Assembly: GCF_000378505.1 (NCBI RefSeq)
Contig: NZ_KB899996.1
Location: 62,001 to 126,000, forward strand
Source of the DNA: Modicisalibacter luteus DSM 23508
Lineage (GTDB): Bacteria > Pseudomonadota > Gammaproteobacteria > Pseudomonadales > Halomonadaceae
Reading direction: 5' to 3'
Length of the DNA stretch: 64,000 nt
Made by a program: the position numbers and the translations under genes. The notes below the pieces were generated by a model. It did no database searches. It saw nothing but the letters and a program-made list of their open reading frames with translations, and was not told the origin of the DNA. Shown here one piece after another: positions 1-9,304 of this stretch (positions are counted from its first letter, which is position 1; each line of letters opens with the position of its first letter).

Positions 1-126
1 TACCACACTAAGCAGCACAGCGATGCCCCCCGCAACCACCCTGGTACGACCGCCCGGTGATTCCCCTGCTCCCGACTCGATGGAGGTCTGCGCGGCGCTG
101 GTGCCCAGTGGGGGTGGCTTACTCAG
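1..126 (-). other. Possible N-terminal fragment of an ORF running off the left edge
   Basis: On the minus strand 42 codons are open from a CTG codon (124-126) to the window edge. The conceptual peptide has a polar, Pro/Gly/Ser-rich start followed by a hydrophobic stretch (VVAGGIAVLL) that could begin a membrane segment. It lies just downstream of the hemY terminator. There is no ATG, GTG or TTG in a convincing position at the start and no clear ribosome binding site, so it may equally be non-coding. I cannot name a product. Confidence 0.2.
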
Positions 127-131
127 GGCAT

Positions 132-155
132 AAAAAAGGGCGCCATGCGGCGCCC
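132..155 (-). terminator. Rho-independent terminator of the hem operon
   Basis: Read on the minus strand, a perfect 7-bp stem (GGGCGCC / GGCGCCC) with a 4-nt loop is followed directly by six T residues. It begins 22 nt after the hemY stop codon, so it should end the hemCDXY transcript. Confidence 0.9.
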
Positions 156-177
156 AGGAGAGCAAAGCGAAGTCGGC

Positions 178-1401
178 CTACCGGTTGCTGTCGCTGGGTT
201 GCGGCAGTGCAGGCAGTGACTTGTCGAGCAGTTCGACACTCTGGCGGTAGTAAAGCTGGCTCTTGTTATGCTCGCCCAAATTGGCAAACAGACGAGCCAG
301 CTCGGCACAGACCACGCCACTCGGACGCTGACGCTGGCTGGCCTCGAAGTATTCCTGCGCTTTGCCCCAATAGGCATTGCGCAGCGATAACCGCCCTAAG
401 GTCAACAGGAGGTCAGGATCGTTGGGGCGCTCCTGTAACCATTTCTCGGCGTAGGCCAGCTGACGTCCGGGATCGACATTGAGCAGCCCGTAACGCAGCA
501 CAAGGCGGCTGTCCCAGCGCTCCTTGAGAGAATGCCGCAATAGCCGTTCGGCAATGCCCTCCTCCTTGCCTCTTACCAACGCCTCGGTATACAGCCCGAC
601 CAGCTCAACATCACTGCGCAGATGATCGGGCATGTCCGCCCACAGGTTGCGGACCCGCTCGACATTGCCGGGGTGACGCGCCGCCTGCAGGATCAACTCG
701 CGATAGGCACGCTGCTCCAGCTCGTGGCGCTCTTCCTGTGTGACCAGTTGCTGACGAGCCATGCGCGGCATTAGCCGGCGGATACCTTCCCAGTCGTTGA
801 CGCTCAGGTAGGCCTGCTTGAGCAGCTTGAGTACCTGCGGATGCTCGGGCAGTTGTTTCTCGAGGCGCGTCAACGTCGCCAAGGCCTCCTCGAATTGCTG
901 ACGATCGAGCATCAGCTGGGCCTGGACCATGCCTACGGCTGTATCGGCGCCTTCGGTGCTGTTGTGCGCGCGGCGCAGCAGCGTGTCGGCCTGCTCGTAG
1001 CGCCCCTGATAATGGGCAGCCAGCGCGGCAGACAGGTAGTTGACCAATGGCGTACTAGAGTCGTCTGCCGCCTTGGTCAGTGCCTTTTCGGCGCGCTTCC
1101 AGCGACCTTCGGCCAGCGCCACCAGGCCACGCACGGTACGGCGCATGGCATTGCGGTTGCGGTTGCGGCTGTTCCAGACCTTGAGACGGCTGACCGGGCG
1201 GCGCATGCGCATCAATAGGCGCAACACGAAATGCAGCACGAAGAATACGCCCAGTAGCACCACGAGCCCGAACCAGAACGAGGTCTGGAAAGAGGTGTCG
1301 CCCACGCGCACCAGCCAGTAGCCGGGCAATGACTGCATCAACTGGCCTAGCAAGGCACCCAGTGCCAGGCCGATAACGACGATGAGGATCAGCTTTCTCA
1401 T
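178..1401 (-). CDS. hemY: HemY, TPR-containing inner-membrane protein of the heme operon
   Basis: A 407-residue protein of the proteobacterial HemY family. This family is not the oxygen-dependent protoporphyrinogen oxidase also called HemY. Two hydrophobic N-terminal segments (about residues 3-22 and 40-65) anchor it in the inner membrane. The rest is helical with TPR-like repeats, consistent with a scaffold role around late tetrapyrrole enzymes. The start ATG overlaps the hemX stop by 4 nt (ATGA), so the two are translationally coupled. It is the last gene of hemCDXY and is followed by a strong terminator. The family assignment rests on operon position, length and topology; the biochemical role is inferred from the family. 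Confidence 0.92.
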   Translation of the reverse strand: MRKLILIVVIGLALGALLGQLMQSLPGYWLVRVGDTSFQTSFWFGLVVLLGVFFVLHFVLRLLMRMRRPVSRLKVWNSRNRNRNAMRRTVRGLVALAEGRWKRAEKALTKAADDSSTPLVNYLSAALAAHYQGRYEQADTLLRRAHNSTEGADTAVGMVQAQLMLDRQQFEEALATLTRLEKQLPEHPQVLKLLKQAYLSVNDWEGIRRLMPRMARQQLVTQEERHELEQRAYRELILQAARHPGNVERVRNLWADMPDHLRSDVELVGLYTEALVRGKEEGIAERLLRHSLKERWDSRLVLRYGLLNVDPGRQLAYAEKWLQERPNDPDLLLTLGRLSLRNAYWGKAQEYFEASQRQRPSGVVCAELARLFANLGEHNKSQLYYRQSVELLDKSLPALPQPSDSNR

Positions 1402-2882
1402 GCGTCACCACTCCCGCCGCCTTGGCGACGTGTCATGAAATCTCGCAGGGCCTGCAGCGACTGGCTGATGTCCGGCAGCTCAGGGCGAATCGTCTTGTCC
1501 ATCAGTGAGCGAAGCGTGTCCAGGACCTGCTGAACGCCATCACTCTCGGTGTCATAGTAACCCTCGATCAGGGTGACTGCCTTCTCCAGGCTGGCCTGAT
1601 AGAGCTCGGGGTTCGCCTGAAGCAATGCCAACTGGGCCTGCTCCAGCTGCAGACGTACATTCTGGCGCAGGTAGGATTCCTGCTCAGGCGTCATCAAGGC
1701 TTCCAGGGCCTGGTCATGACGGCGCACGACGACCAGCTCCTTGATCTCCTGCCACAGACGAGACAGTTGCTGCTGCCAGGCACCCTCGACCGTGGAGGTG
1801 TCGCCTCCCTCGGCGGCGATCTGCTCAATGTCCTGCTGCAAGGGCAGCTTGGCAAGCTGCTCCTGCTGCGCCATGAGTTGCAGGTAAAGCCCCGTACGGT
1901 CAATGTTGGGTACCGATTGCAGTTCACCCAACTCGGATTGGATGGCACGCCGCACCGGCGTCAGGGCAGGGTTGTCGGTCTGAGCCAAACGCTCATCGGC
2001 CGTACGCAGCAGAGAGATCGCTCCATTCACATCACGCTCAAGCTGCAGACGCTGGTTGGCCAGGCGCAATAGGTACTCAACCTCGGAGAACAACCACTCG
2101 TTAGGATCGGTCTCCTGTTCCTCGGCGAGTTTCGCCAGCACCTGATCGAGGGTCTGGTTCATCTCCTGGCGATATTGCTGCATCTCGTTGCGCAGATCCT
2201 GCACGGCCTGCTGGCTCTGCTGGTCGCGCCCGCTCAGCTGGGAACGCAGCTCATCGATGGCATTGGCGTTGGCACTGGCGCTGCTCTCGACCTGCGACAG
2301 CTGGGAGAGCTGCGCTTGCTGAGCCTGCAGCTTCTGCCAGGCCCACCAGCCAGCGATAGCGGCAACGAGCACCAGTAGAATGACTAGGATCAGCGCCGCG
2401 ATGCCGGCCTTGCCGCCTTTGCCATCGCTGCCACTCCCAGCGGGCCGGGGTGTTGCCGTGCCCGCTCCGCCGGCTCCCGCCGTGGTGGTGGCGCTTCCCG
2501 CGGCAGGTTTGCCAGAGGCATCCTTGGGCTTGGAGGGGCCATTGCCACCTGCGCCCGCCTTTGCCGGTTCCGGCTTGGTGTCTTGAGGCTTGCCAGGCTT
2601 GGAATCCTGGCCTTTGGCCGGCGCAGAAGCCGCATGTTCCTGTTGTGGCGCATTACTGCCCGTCACTGGGCGGTTAGCGTCCGGCTTGTCCGTCTTTTTG
2701 ACAGCATCCGCCCCCTGGCCCTTGTCGTTCTTTTCCGGTGTCGATGCAGTCGTGCCATTACCGGACTGGGCTATCGCCCCCTTGTCCGTGGCCGGTTTTT
2801 TCGACGCATCGCCAGGGGATTCGCCCTTTCCCGCGCCGGAAGGCGCACGTTTTTCGTCCTGATCGTGCTCTTGCTTGCTCAT
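1398..2882 (-). CDS. hemX: HemX, membrane-anchored protein with uroporphyrinogen-III C-methyltransferase-like annotation
   Basis: A 494-residue protein. About the first 160 residues are a low-complexity tract rich in Lys, Pro, Gly, Ala, Asp, Ser and Thr, predicted to be disordered. A single transmembrane helix follows (about 160-182, GIAALILVILLVLVAAIAG), then a long coiled-coil, Gln/Glu-rich periplasmic region. HemX proteins were once annotated as uroporphyrinogen-III methyltransferases, but this sequence shows no SAM-binding motifs, so a structural role in the HemX/HemY pair is more likely. It starts 6 nt after hemD and overlaps hemY by 4 nt. The cytoplasmic low-complexity tail looks longer than is usual for the family. 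Confidence 0.9.
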   Translation of the reverse strand: MSKQEHDQDEKRAPSGAGKGESPGDASKKPATDKGAIAQSGNGTTASTPEKNDKGQGADAVKKTDKPDANRPVTGSNAPQQEHAASAPAKGQDSKPGKPQDTKPEPAKAGAGGNGPSKPKDASGKPAAGSATTTAGAGGAGTATPRPAGSGSDGKGGKAGIAALILVILLVLVAAIAGWWAWQKLQAQQAQLSQLSQVESSASANANAIDELRSQLSGRDQQSQQAVQDLRNEMQQYRQEMNQTLDQVLAKLAEEQETDPNEWLFSEVEYLLRLANQRLQLERDVNGAISLLRTADERLAQTDNPALTPVRRAIQSELGELQSVPNIDRTGLYLQLMAQQEQLAKLPLQQDIEQIAAEGGDTSTVEGAWQQQLSRLWQEIKELVVVRRHDQALEALMTPEQESYLRQNVRLQLEQAQLALLQANPELYQASLEKAVTLIEGYYDTESDGVQQVLDTLRSLMDKTIRPELPDISQSLQALRDFMTRRQGGGSGDA

Positions 2883-2888
2883 CTGTCG

Positions 2889-3680
2889 CTAGCCCTTTTC
2901 AAGATCATCATGATCGGCGCCATCCAGGTTACACGCGTTGGCCACGGCGGCCGCCAGGGCGACCGGTGTGGCGCCTTGCGCCACATGAGGACGCAGGTAG
3001 CCCAGCGTGTGGGCCAGTGTAGCCAAACGCTGGCTGGAAACGATTAGCGGTTGGTTCAACGCCTTGGCAGAACACCATCCTGCCAGATGTTCGAGCAACT
3101 CGCCGCTCGTCACCACCAGTGCAGAAAAATCACCTTGTGTAAGATACTGCGCGCCCGGCCCGCCAGGCTCAACCGGTATGCGTCGATACAACGCTAGCCG
3201 GGTCAGCTTCGCTCCTCGCTGAGCCAGGCTATCTGCCAGCATAGTGCGGCCTCCCTCCCCTGCAGCCAGCAGCACACGCTGCTCGTCCAGGCGCTGCAGG
3301 GACGGCAGGCGCAACAGGGATTCGCTACTGTTGTCTACGGCATTCGCCGGCGGCATGTGAACACGCACGCCGAGCGTTTCATGCAGTACCTTGGCCGTGC
3401 CCGCGCCCACCGCGTAGAAGCTGGGCCCCAGAGGTAGTTGAGGCCAGTATCGGTCGAGCCCATCGGCGAGGCACTCCGCCGCGAAGGGGCTGATCACCAC
3501 GACCCGCTGAAAGAGGTCGAAGTCGAGCCACGCTTGGCGCGTCTCAGGCGATTCAGCCAAGGCCTCCAGCCGTAGCGCCTCAAGCGACACCGCCTCGACC
3601 CCCACGGCCTCGAGCGCCTGACGCAACGGCTGCGCCCGCTTGCCCGGTCGAGTAATCAGGACCCTGGGGGGCGAAGCCAT
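2889..3680 (-). CDS. hemD: Uroporphyrinogen-III synthase
   Basis: 263 residues. It cyclises hydroxymethylbilane with inversion of ring D to give uroporphyrinogen III, the branch point to heme, siroheme and cobalamin. The N-terminus (VLITRPGKRAQPLRQAL) is the typical start of the family, and the C-terminal half carries the characteristic VVTSGELLEHL segment. The family has few invariant residues, so the call also relies on position: the ATG overlaps the hemC stop by one nucleotide (TGATG) and hemX follows 6 nt later. Length is close to the usual ~250 residues. The product is cytosolic. Confidence 0.95.
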   Translation of the reverse strand: MASPPRVLITRPGKRAQPLRQALEAVGVEAVSLEALRLEALAESPETRQAWLDFDLFQRVVVISPFAAECLADGLDRYWPQLPLGPSFYAVGAGTAKVLHETLGVRVHMPPANAVDNSSESLLRLPSLQRLDEQRVLLAAGEGGRTMLADSLAQRGAKLTRLALYRRIPVEPGGPGAQYLTQGDFSALVVTSGELLEHLAGWCSAKALNQPLIVSSQRLATLAHTLGYLRPHVAQGATPVALAAAVANACNLDGADHDDLEKG

Positions 3681-4615
3681 CAGTACTCGCCGTAGACCTG
3701 CGCCAGGATATCACCAGCGCCCTGATCGAGAAGATCCTCGGCGACCCGTATCCCCAATGTCTCGGGCTCACTGGCCGATCCTCGCCCCTCGGCACGCAGC
3801 ACTTTCGAGCCGTCCGGCATGCCGACCAGCGCACGCAACCAGAGCGTATCACCCTCGAGTATGGCATGGCCGGCGATAGGCACCTGGCAACCACCTTCGA
3901 GACGCGTATTCATGGCCCGCTCGGCGCGCACCCGGGTGGCCGTCTCAGGGTGGTCGAGGGGCGTCAGCAATGCCAGAAGCTCCGGCGCATTGGTCCGGCA
4001 CTCGATGCCCAGCGCGCCCTGGCCACAGGCCGGCAAGCAGATTTCCGGCGGCAGCTCCATGGTAATGCGATCACTGAGCTCCAGCCGGCGTAACCCGGAC
4101 GTCGCCAGAATGATCGCATCGAACTCACCGGCATCGAGCTTGCCCAGGCGGGTCTGCACGTTGCCGCGCAGATTGAGTACTTGCAGGTCGGGGCGCGCCT
4201 CGCTGACCTGCAGGCCGCGACGCAGGCTGGACGTGCCCACGCGGGCGCCATGGGGCAGGTCATCGAAGCTGGCATAGCGGTTGGAGACGAAGGCATCGGT
4301 GGGTTCGGCACCCTCCAGGATCACCGAAAGCCCGAGGCCTTCGGGAAAATGCATCGGGACGTCCTTCATGGAATGCACGGCAATGTCGGCACGACCATCG
4401 ATCATCGCCTCCTCGAGCTCCTTGACGAACAGACCTTTGCCGCCGACCTTGGCCAGCGGCGTATCGAGAATCTTGTCGCCCCGGGTGGACATAGCAACCA
4501 GTTCCACCTCAAGGCCTGGATGCAGCGCCATGAGACGGTCACGCACATACTCAGCCTGCCACAGGGCGAGCAGACTCTTGCGAGTGGCGATACGAAGCTT
4601 GGTGATGGCGGACAC
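3680..4615 (-). CDS. hemC: Porphobilinogen deaminase (hydroxymethylbilane synthase)
   Basis: Polymerises four porphobilinogen molecules into hydroxymethylbilane. I chose the GTG at 4615, giving 311 residues beginning (M)[13 protein letters not shown], because a GGGAGA Shine-Dalgarno lies 6 nt upstream and the family starts there. An upstream in-frame ATG at 4660 would add 15 atypical residues. Visible motifs are [15 protein letters not shown], the HSMKDVP segment, [13 protein letters not shown] and the cysteine that carries the dipyrromethane cofactor in [13 protein letters not shown]. First gene of the operon hemC-hemD-hemX-hemY and divergent from argH. Confidence 0.96.
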   Translation of the reverse strand: MSAITKLRIATRKSLLALWQAEYVRDRLMALHPGLEVELVAMSTRGDKILDTPLAKVGGKGLFVKELEEAMIDGRADIAVHSMKDVPMHFPEGLGLSVILEGAEPTDAFVSNRYASFDDLPHGARVGTSSLRRGLQVSEARPDLQVLNLRGNVQTRLGKLDAGEFDAIILATSGLRRLELSDRITMELPPEICLPACGQGALGIECRTNAPELLALLTPLDHPETATRVRAERAMNTRLEGGCQVPIAGHAILEGDTLWLRALVGMPDGSKVLRAEGRGSASEPETLGIRVAEDLLDQGAGDILAQVYGEY

Positions 4616-4694
4616 GTCAGTCTCCCTACAATGGAATGGACGGCGTTCGCGCCGACACAAATAGTGCGGCCATGGTCATGGCCCGTTGCCCTTC

Positions 4695-4700
4695 ATCATA
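4695..4700 (-). promoter_or_regulatory. Candidate -10 element for the hem operon
   Basis: On the minus strand TATGAT (5 of 6 to TATAAT) lies 80 nt upstream of the hemC GTG, in the hemC/argH divergent intergenic region. The hexamer 17 nt upstream (TTTTCC) is a poor -35, so the promoter is weak evidence only. Confidence 0.3.
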
Positions 4701-4774
4701 AAGCAGTCGCGAAGCAAGGAAAAATCGCTACCTGCAATGCCCCCGGCCGGCCTCGCCAGTGGCGTCGACTCTGG

Positions 4775-4780
4775 TACACT
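4775..4780 (+). promoter_or_regulatory. Candidate extended -10 element for argH
   Basis: TACACT preceded by TG at the extended -10 position (TGGTACACT), 37 nt upstream of the argH ATG in the divergent hemC/argH gap. No good -35 is visible, which is tolerated with an extended -10. Confidence 0.3.
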
Positions 4781-4817
4781 CATTTCTTTCAGTGACAATG
4801 CAGGACGCTTACGCCCG

Positions 4818-6221
4818 ATGAGCCAGCAGACCAACCAGTCATGGGGTGGCCGCTTCAGCGAACCCACCGACGCCTTCGTCGAGAAATTCACCGCCTCGGT
4901 GGACTTCGATCGCCGCCTCTATCACCACGATATCCGCGGCTCGGTGGCCCATGCCACGATGCTAGAGCGGGTCGGCGTGCTCACCGCCGATGAGCGCGAC
5001 GCCATCATTGGCGGCCTTGCCGAGGTCGAACGCGAGATAGAGGCCGGCGAGTTCCCGTGGTCGGTCAAGCTCGAAGACGTTCACATGAACATCGAGGCGC
5101 GCCTGACCGAGAAGATCGGTATTACCGGCAAGAAGCTGCATACCGGTCGTTCGCGCAACGATCAGGTGGCCACCGACATTCGCCTCTATCTGCGCGACGA
5201 GATCGATGCCATCGATGCCGAACTGGCCCGCCTGCGCCATGGCATGATCGAGCTGGCCGCCAGCGAAGCCGACACCATCATGCCCGGCTTCACTCACCTG
5301 CAGACCGCTCAGCCTGTGACCTTCGGCCATCACCTGCTGGCCTGGCAGGAAATGCTCGCCCGTGACCACGAGCGCCTGCGTGACTGCCGCAAGCGGGTCA
5401 ACGTGATGCCCCTGGGCGCTGCAGCCCTGGCCGGTACCACCTACCCCATCGATCGTCATGTCACGGCTGAACTGCTGGGCTTCGAGCGCCCCGCCGAGAA
5501 TTCGCTGGACGCGGTCAGCGATCGCGACTTCGCCATCGAATTCACCGCCTTCGCCAGCCTCCTGCTGATGCACCTGTCGCGCATGAGCGAGGAGCTGGTG
5601 CTGTGGACCAGCGCCCAATTCGACTTCATCGACCTTCCTGATCGCTTCTGCACCGGCTCCTCGATCATGCCGCAGAAGAAGAACCCCGACGTACCCGAAC
5701 TGGTGCGCGGCAAGACCGGACGCGTCTATGGCCATCTGATGGGTCTGCTGACTCTGATGAAGTCGCAGCCGCTGGCCTACAACAAGGATAATCAGGAAGA
5801 CAAGGAGCCGTTGTTCGACACCCTCGATACCGTCAAGGGCTGCCTCAAGGCCTTCGCTGACATGGTGCCGGCCATCGAGGCCAAGGCGGACAATATGCGC
5901 GAAGCGGCCCGTCGTGGCTTCTCCACCGCCACCGACCTGGCCGACTACCTGGTTCGCAAGGGCGTGGCCTTCCGCGACGCTCACGAGATCGTTGGCCATT
6001 CCGTGGCCTACGGTATCGCCCAGAAGAAGGATCTCTCCGAGATGAGCCTCGACGAGCTTCGCCAGTTTTCGGACATCATCGGCGAGGATGTCTTCGAGGT
6101 CCTGACCTTGGAAGGTTCGGTAGCGGCACGCAATCACATCGGCGGCACGGCGCCGAATCAGGTTCGCGCCGCTGCCCAGCGTGCACGCGACGTCCTCCAG
6201 GCCATGAGAGGGGAAGGCTGA
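4818..6221 (+). CDS. argH: Argininosuccinate lyase
   Basis: 467 residues. It splits argininosuccinate to arginine and fumarate, the last step of arginine synthesis. I chose the ATG at 4818 ([20 protein letters not shown]) because the family starts with the WGGRF segment; an upstream in-frame ATG at 4686 would add 44 unrelated residues. The fumarase/aspartase superfamily signature [20 protein letters not shown] is present, as are the [13 protein letters not shown] and [10 protein letters not shown] substrate-binding segments. It is followed after one nucleotide by the lptM-like gene. The order argH-lptM-lysA-dapF is a common gammaproteobacterial arrangement. Confidence 0.97.
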   Translation: MSQQTNQSWGGRFSEPTDAFVEKFTASVDFDRRLYHHDIRGSVAHATMLERVGVLTADERDAIIGGLAEVEREIEAGEFPWSVKLEDVHMNIEARLTEKIGITGKKLHTGRSRNDQVATDIRLYLRDEIDAIDAELARLRHGMIELAASEADTIMPGFTHLQTAQPVTFGHHLLAWQEMLARDHERLRDCRKRVNVMPLGAAALAGTTYPIDRHVTAELLGFERPAENSLDAVSDRDFAIEFTAFASLLLMHLSRMSEELVLWTSAQFDFIDLPDRFCTGSSIMPQKKNPDVPELVRGKTGRVYGHLMGLLTLMKSQPLAYNKDNQEDKEPLFDTLDTVKGCLKAFADMVPAIEAKADNMREAARRGFSTATDLADYLVRKGVAFRDAHEIVGHSVAYGIAQKKDLSEMSLDELRQFSDIIGEDVFEVLTLEGSVAARNHIGGTAPNQVRAAAQRARDVLQAMRGEG

Positions 6222-6222
6222 A

Positions 6223-6444
6223 ATGCGCTTACGTTTGGCCCTGCCTGCTCTCCTGCTGGCTGTATTGCTGCTCGCCGGCTGCGGGCAGAAGGGGCCACTC
6301 TACCTGCCAGGGGACGAAGAAGCCGCGGAAGCCTATGACCCGGCAGGCACCCACGAAAGCCAGCCTGAAGAGAGCCAGCCCGAGGCTGGCCAAGACCATG
6401 ACACAGACGCCGGAAACGCCATATCGTCCGGCGCCAGGGAATAA
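6223..6444 (+). CDS. lptM: Small lipoprotein of the LptM (YifL) type
   Basis: 73 residues. A lipoprotein signal peptide ends in the lipobox LLAGC (Cys at about residue 20), followed by the family hallmark GQKGPLYLP. The C-terminal half is acidic and low complexity, rich in Glu, Gln, Pro and Asp. In E. coli the homologue assists maturation of the LPS-export translocon component LptD; that function is inferred from family and position. It starts one nucleotide after argH and ends 2 nt before lysA, a widespread syntenic position for this gene. Confidence 0.88.
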   Translation: MRLRLALPALLLAVLLLAGCGQKGPLYLPGDEEAAEAYDPAGTHESQPEESQPEAGQDHDTDAGNAISSGARE

Positions 6445-6446
6445 CG

Positions 6447-7715
6447 ATGGATCATTTCGAATATCGCGACGGCGTACTCTACGGTGAAGACGTTCCGCTC
6501 GCCCAGGTGGCCGAACGCTTCGGCACGCCCTGTTACGTCTACTCGCGGGCCACGCTGGAGCGCCACTACCGGGCCTATACCGAGGCCCTGGGCAGCCACC
6601 CGCACCTGATCTGCTACGCGGTCAAGGCCAATTCCAATCTGGCAGTGCTCAATCTGCTTGCCCGCCTGGGTGCCGGCTTCGACATCGTCTCGCAGGGTGA
6701 ACTCGAGCGGGTACTGGCCGCCGGCGGCGACCCCGCCAAGGTGGTGTTCTCGGGCGTCGCCAAGCAGGCCGACGAAATGACCCGTGCGTTGGAGGTTGGC
6801 ATCAAATGCTTCAACGTCGAATCGCTGCCGGAGCTGGAGCGCCTTAATGCCGTCGCTGCCAGCCTGGACAAGGTCGCCCCGGTGTCGCTACGCGTCAATC
6901 CCGATGTTGACGCCCGCACTCACCCGTACATTTCTACCGGACTCAAGGCCAACAAGTTCGGCATTGCCATTGACCAGGCAGTGGAGGTCTACGAACGCGC
7001 CGCGGCCCTGCCCAACGTCGATCCGGTGGGTATCGACTGCCACATCGGTTCGCAGCTCACCGAGTTGTCACCGTTTCTGGATGCCCTGGATCGCTTGCTG
7101 GTGCTGCTCGATCGGCTCAAGGAGCGCGGGATCCACATCGAGCATCTCGACCTGGGCGGCGGTCTCGGCGTGCCCTATCAGGGCGAGACCCCACCGGCGC
7201 CGTTCGACTACGCCCGCGCCCTGCTCGAGCGGCTCTCGGCATGGGATGGCAAACGCAACCTGACACTGCTGTTCGAACCGGGGCGCTCGATTGCCGCCAA
7301 TGCAGGCGTACTGCTGACCCGCGTCGAATACCTGAAGCCCGGTGAAACCAAGAACTTCGCCATCGTCGATGCCGGCATGAACGACCTGATCCGGCCGTCG
7401 CTCTACCAGGCCTGGCAGGCGATCATCCCGGCCGATACTCGCATGCCGCGCGACACCGCTACCTACGACGTGGTCGGCCCGGTCTGCGAAACCGGCGACT
7501 TCCTGGGCAAGGACCGTGATCTGGCGGTGGATGCCGGCGACCTGCTGGCGGTGCGTTCATCGGGCGCCTATGGCTTCGTCATGGCCTCGAACTACAACAG
7601 CCGACCGCGGCCGGCGGAAGTCATGGTCGATGGTGACCGCACGCATCTGGTGCGCCGCCGCGAACGTCTCGAGGACTTGTGGGCCGGAGAATCATTGCTG
7701 CCGGAGAGTCGCTGA
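6447..7715 (+). CDS. lysA: Diaminopimelate decarboxylase
   Basis: 422 residues. A PLP-dependent enzyme that decarboxylates meso-diaminopimelate to L-lysine. The alanine-racemase-like barrel carries the PLP lysine in [13 protein letters not shown] (about residue 57). HIGSQ, the glycine loop [11 protein letters not shown] and the [11 protein letters not shown] motif contributing the catalytic cysteine at the dimer interface are all visible. The stop codon overlaps the dapF start (TGATG), so synthesis from diaminopimelate is coupled to the epimerase that makes its substrate. Length is normal. Confidence 0.97.
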   Translation: MDHFEYRDGVLYGEDVPLAQVAERFGTPCYVYSRATLERHYRAYTEALGSHPHLICYAVKANSNLAVLNLLARLGAGFDIVSQGELERVLAAGGDPAKVVFSGVAKQADEMTRALEVGIKCFNVESLPELERLNAVAASLDKVAPVSLRVNPDVDARTHPYISTGLKANKFGIAIDQAVEVYERAAALPNVDPVGIDCHIGSQLTELSPFLDALDRLLVLLDRLKERGIHIEHLDLGGGLGVPYQGETPPAPFDYARALLERLSAWDGKRNLTLLFEPGRSIAANAGVLLTRVEYLKPGETKNFAIVDAGMNDLIRPSLYQAWQAIIPADTRMPRDTATYDVVGPVCETGDFLGKDRDLAVDAGDLLAVRSSGAYGFVMASNYNSRPRPAEVMVDGDRTHLVRRRERLEDLWAGESLLPESR

Positions 7716-8548
7716 TGCTGCTGCATTTCACCAAGATGCACGGGCTGGGCAATGACTTCATGGTCGTTGATCTGGTCACCCAGCGGGCGCGCTTCGACGA
7801 GGCGTGCATCCGTCAGCTCGCCGATCGCCACTTCGGCATCGGCTTCGATCAATTGCTGGTCGTCGAGCCGCCACGCGACCCGGACATGGACTTTCGCTAC
7901 CGGATCTACAACGCTGACGGTAGCGAGGTGGAAAATTGCGGTAACGGGGCGCGCTGCTTCGCGCGCTTCGTCTGCGATCAGCGCCTGACCCATAAGCGCG
8001 AGATCCGCGTCGAGACCCAGGGCGGCCAGCTGACCCTGGTGATCGAAGACGATGGCCGGGTACGCGTTAACATGGGCGCACCGCGCTTCGCCCCGGCGGA
8101 TGTCCCTTTCGATGCCACGGAAGATCGTCCCCTGCACGATATCGTGGTTGATGGCGAAACGCTGCAGGTCGGCGTGGTTTCGATGGGCAATCCACACGCT
8201 GTTCTGCAGGTCGACGATGTCGATAACGCTCCGGTGGAAACGCTGGGGCCGAAGATCGAATCGCATCCGTGCTTTCCTCGCCGGGTTAACGCCGGTTTCA
8301 TGCAGGTCGTCTCAAGGCATGCCGTTCGCCTGCGCGTCTTTGAGCGCGGTGCCGGCGAGACGCTGGCCTGCGGCACCGGCGCCTGCGCAGCCGTTGCCAG
8401 CGGTATTCGCCGGGGCCTGCTGGAGAGCCCTGTGGATGTCGAGCTCCCTGGCGGAACGCTGACCCTGGAATGGGCCGGCGACGGTGAGCCCCTGTTCATG
8501 ACCGGCCCCGCCGTGCGGGTGTTCGACGGTCGAGTGCCGCTCGGCTGA
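7715..8548 (+). CDS. dapF: Diaminopimelate epimerase
   Basis: 277 residues from the ATG at 7715, which overlaps the lysA stop and has a GGAGAG ribosome binding site just upstream. An in-frame ATG at 7679 inside lysA would add 12 atypical residues. It interconverts LL- and meso-diaminopimelate for lysine and peptidoglycan. The family start [15 protein letters not shown] is present, with both catalytic cysteines: in [13 protein letters not shown] and in ACGTGACAA. Expected to be cytosolic and homodimeric. Confidence 0.97.
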   Translation: MLLHFTKMHGLGNDFMVVDLVTQRARFDEACIRQLADRHFGIGFDQLLVVEPPRDPDMDFRYRIYNADGSEVENCGNGARCFARFVCDQRLTHKREIRVETQGGQLTLVIEDDGRVRVNMGAPRFAPADVPFDATEDRPLHDIVVDGETLQVGVVSMGNPHAVLQVDDVDNAPVETLGPKIESHPCFPRRVNAGFMQVVSRHAVRLRVFERGAGETLACGTGACAAVASGIRRGLLESPVDVELPGGTLTLEWAGDGEPLFMTGPAVRVFDGRVPLG

Positions 8549-8575
8549 GTGCCGTGCGATCACGAGGTAACCAAC

Positions 8576-9292
8576 ATGACCCAAGCCCAAGCCCCCGACC
8601 CCCGCCAGACATTGTCTCCTGAAGCGGTGGCTCGCTGGCTGGCCCGACATCCCGATTTCTTCGTCGGGCGCGAAGGGTTGCTACAGCAACTCAAGGTGCC
8701 ACACCCGGAAACCCAGGGCGCAATCTCCCTGTTGGAGCGCCTGGTTCACGATCTGCGTGAACGGGCCGAGGGCGCCGAGTGGCGGCTCGAACAGTTGCTG
8801 GAGTCGGCCCGTCACAACGAATCGCAATATCGGCGCACCCGCGAGCTGATTCTGGCGCTGCTCGAAGCCGAGAGTAGCGATGCACTGGGACAGGCCTTGG
8901 CGACCCAGCTTTCCGAACGCTTCCGGACTCAATCGGTGGCGCTGTGGTGCGCTCCCAGCCTGACCGATTGCGAACCGCAGCCACCCCAGCCGCCACGCTT
9001 CATACTCGATGACGCCGCCGGTATCCGACTCGCCGCCCTGCTAGATGGTCGCGCCAGCCGCTGCCGGCGCCTGTCGCGCAAGGACTGGCAGCTCTTGCTG
9101 CCGCACATCGAGCCGCCAGCTCAGGCAGGCTCCTGCGCGCTGACCCGCCTGACACTCGGCGAGCCGTTCGGCTATCTGATCCTGGCCAGCCATGACACCG
9201 AGCATTTCCGTGCCAGCCTGGACACGTTGTTCACCGAGTATCTCGGTGATGTCGTGGTACGCCTGTTAGTGCGGCTGACCCAGGGCCAGTGA
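8576..9292 (+). CDS. DUF484 family protein
   Basis: 238 residues from the ATG at 8576, which has a GAGGTAA ribosome binding site 7 nt upstream; the upstream ATG at 8549 abuts the dapF stop and lacks one. The N-terminus (SPEAVARWLARHPDFFVGREGLLQQLKVPH) is characteristic of DUF484. A short helical, coiled-coil segment (about residues 50-85) is followed by a GAF-like fold, as described for this family. It sits between dapF and xerC, the conserved position in gammaproteobacteria. The function is unknown; a link to XerC is suggested only by gene order. Confidence 0.88.
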   Translation: MTQAQAPDPRQTLSPEAVARWLARHPDFFVGREGLLQQLKVPHPETQGAISLLERLVHDLRERAEGAEWRLEQLLESARHNESQYRRTRELILALLEAESSDALGQALATQLSERFRTQSVALWCAPSLTDCEPQPPQPPRFILDDAAGIRLAALLDGRASRCRRLSRKDWQLLLPHIEPPAQAGSCALTRLTLGEPFGYLILASHDTEHFRASLDTLFTEYLGDVVVRLLVRLTQGQ

Positions 9293-9304
9293 GGCAGGTG
9301 AGTT

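Noticed and set aside
4962-6137. A long minus-strand frame opposite argH
   Set aside because: Shadow frame in a GC-rich coding region; argH has all family motifs.
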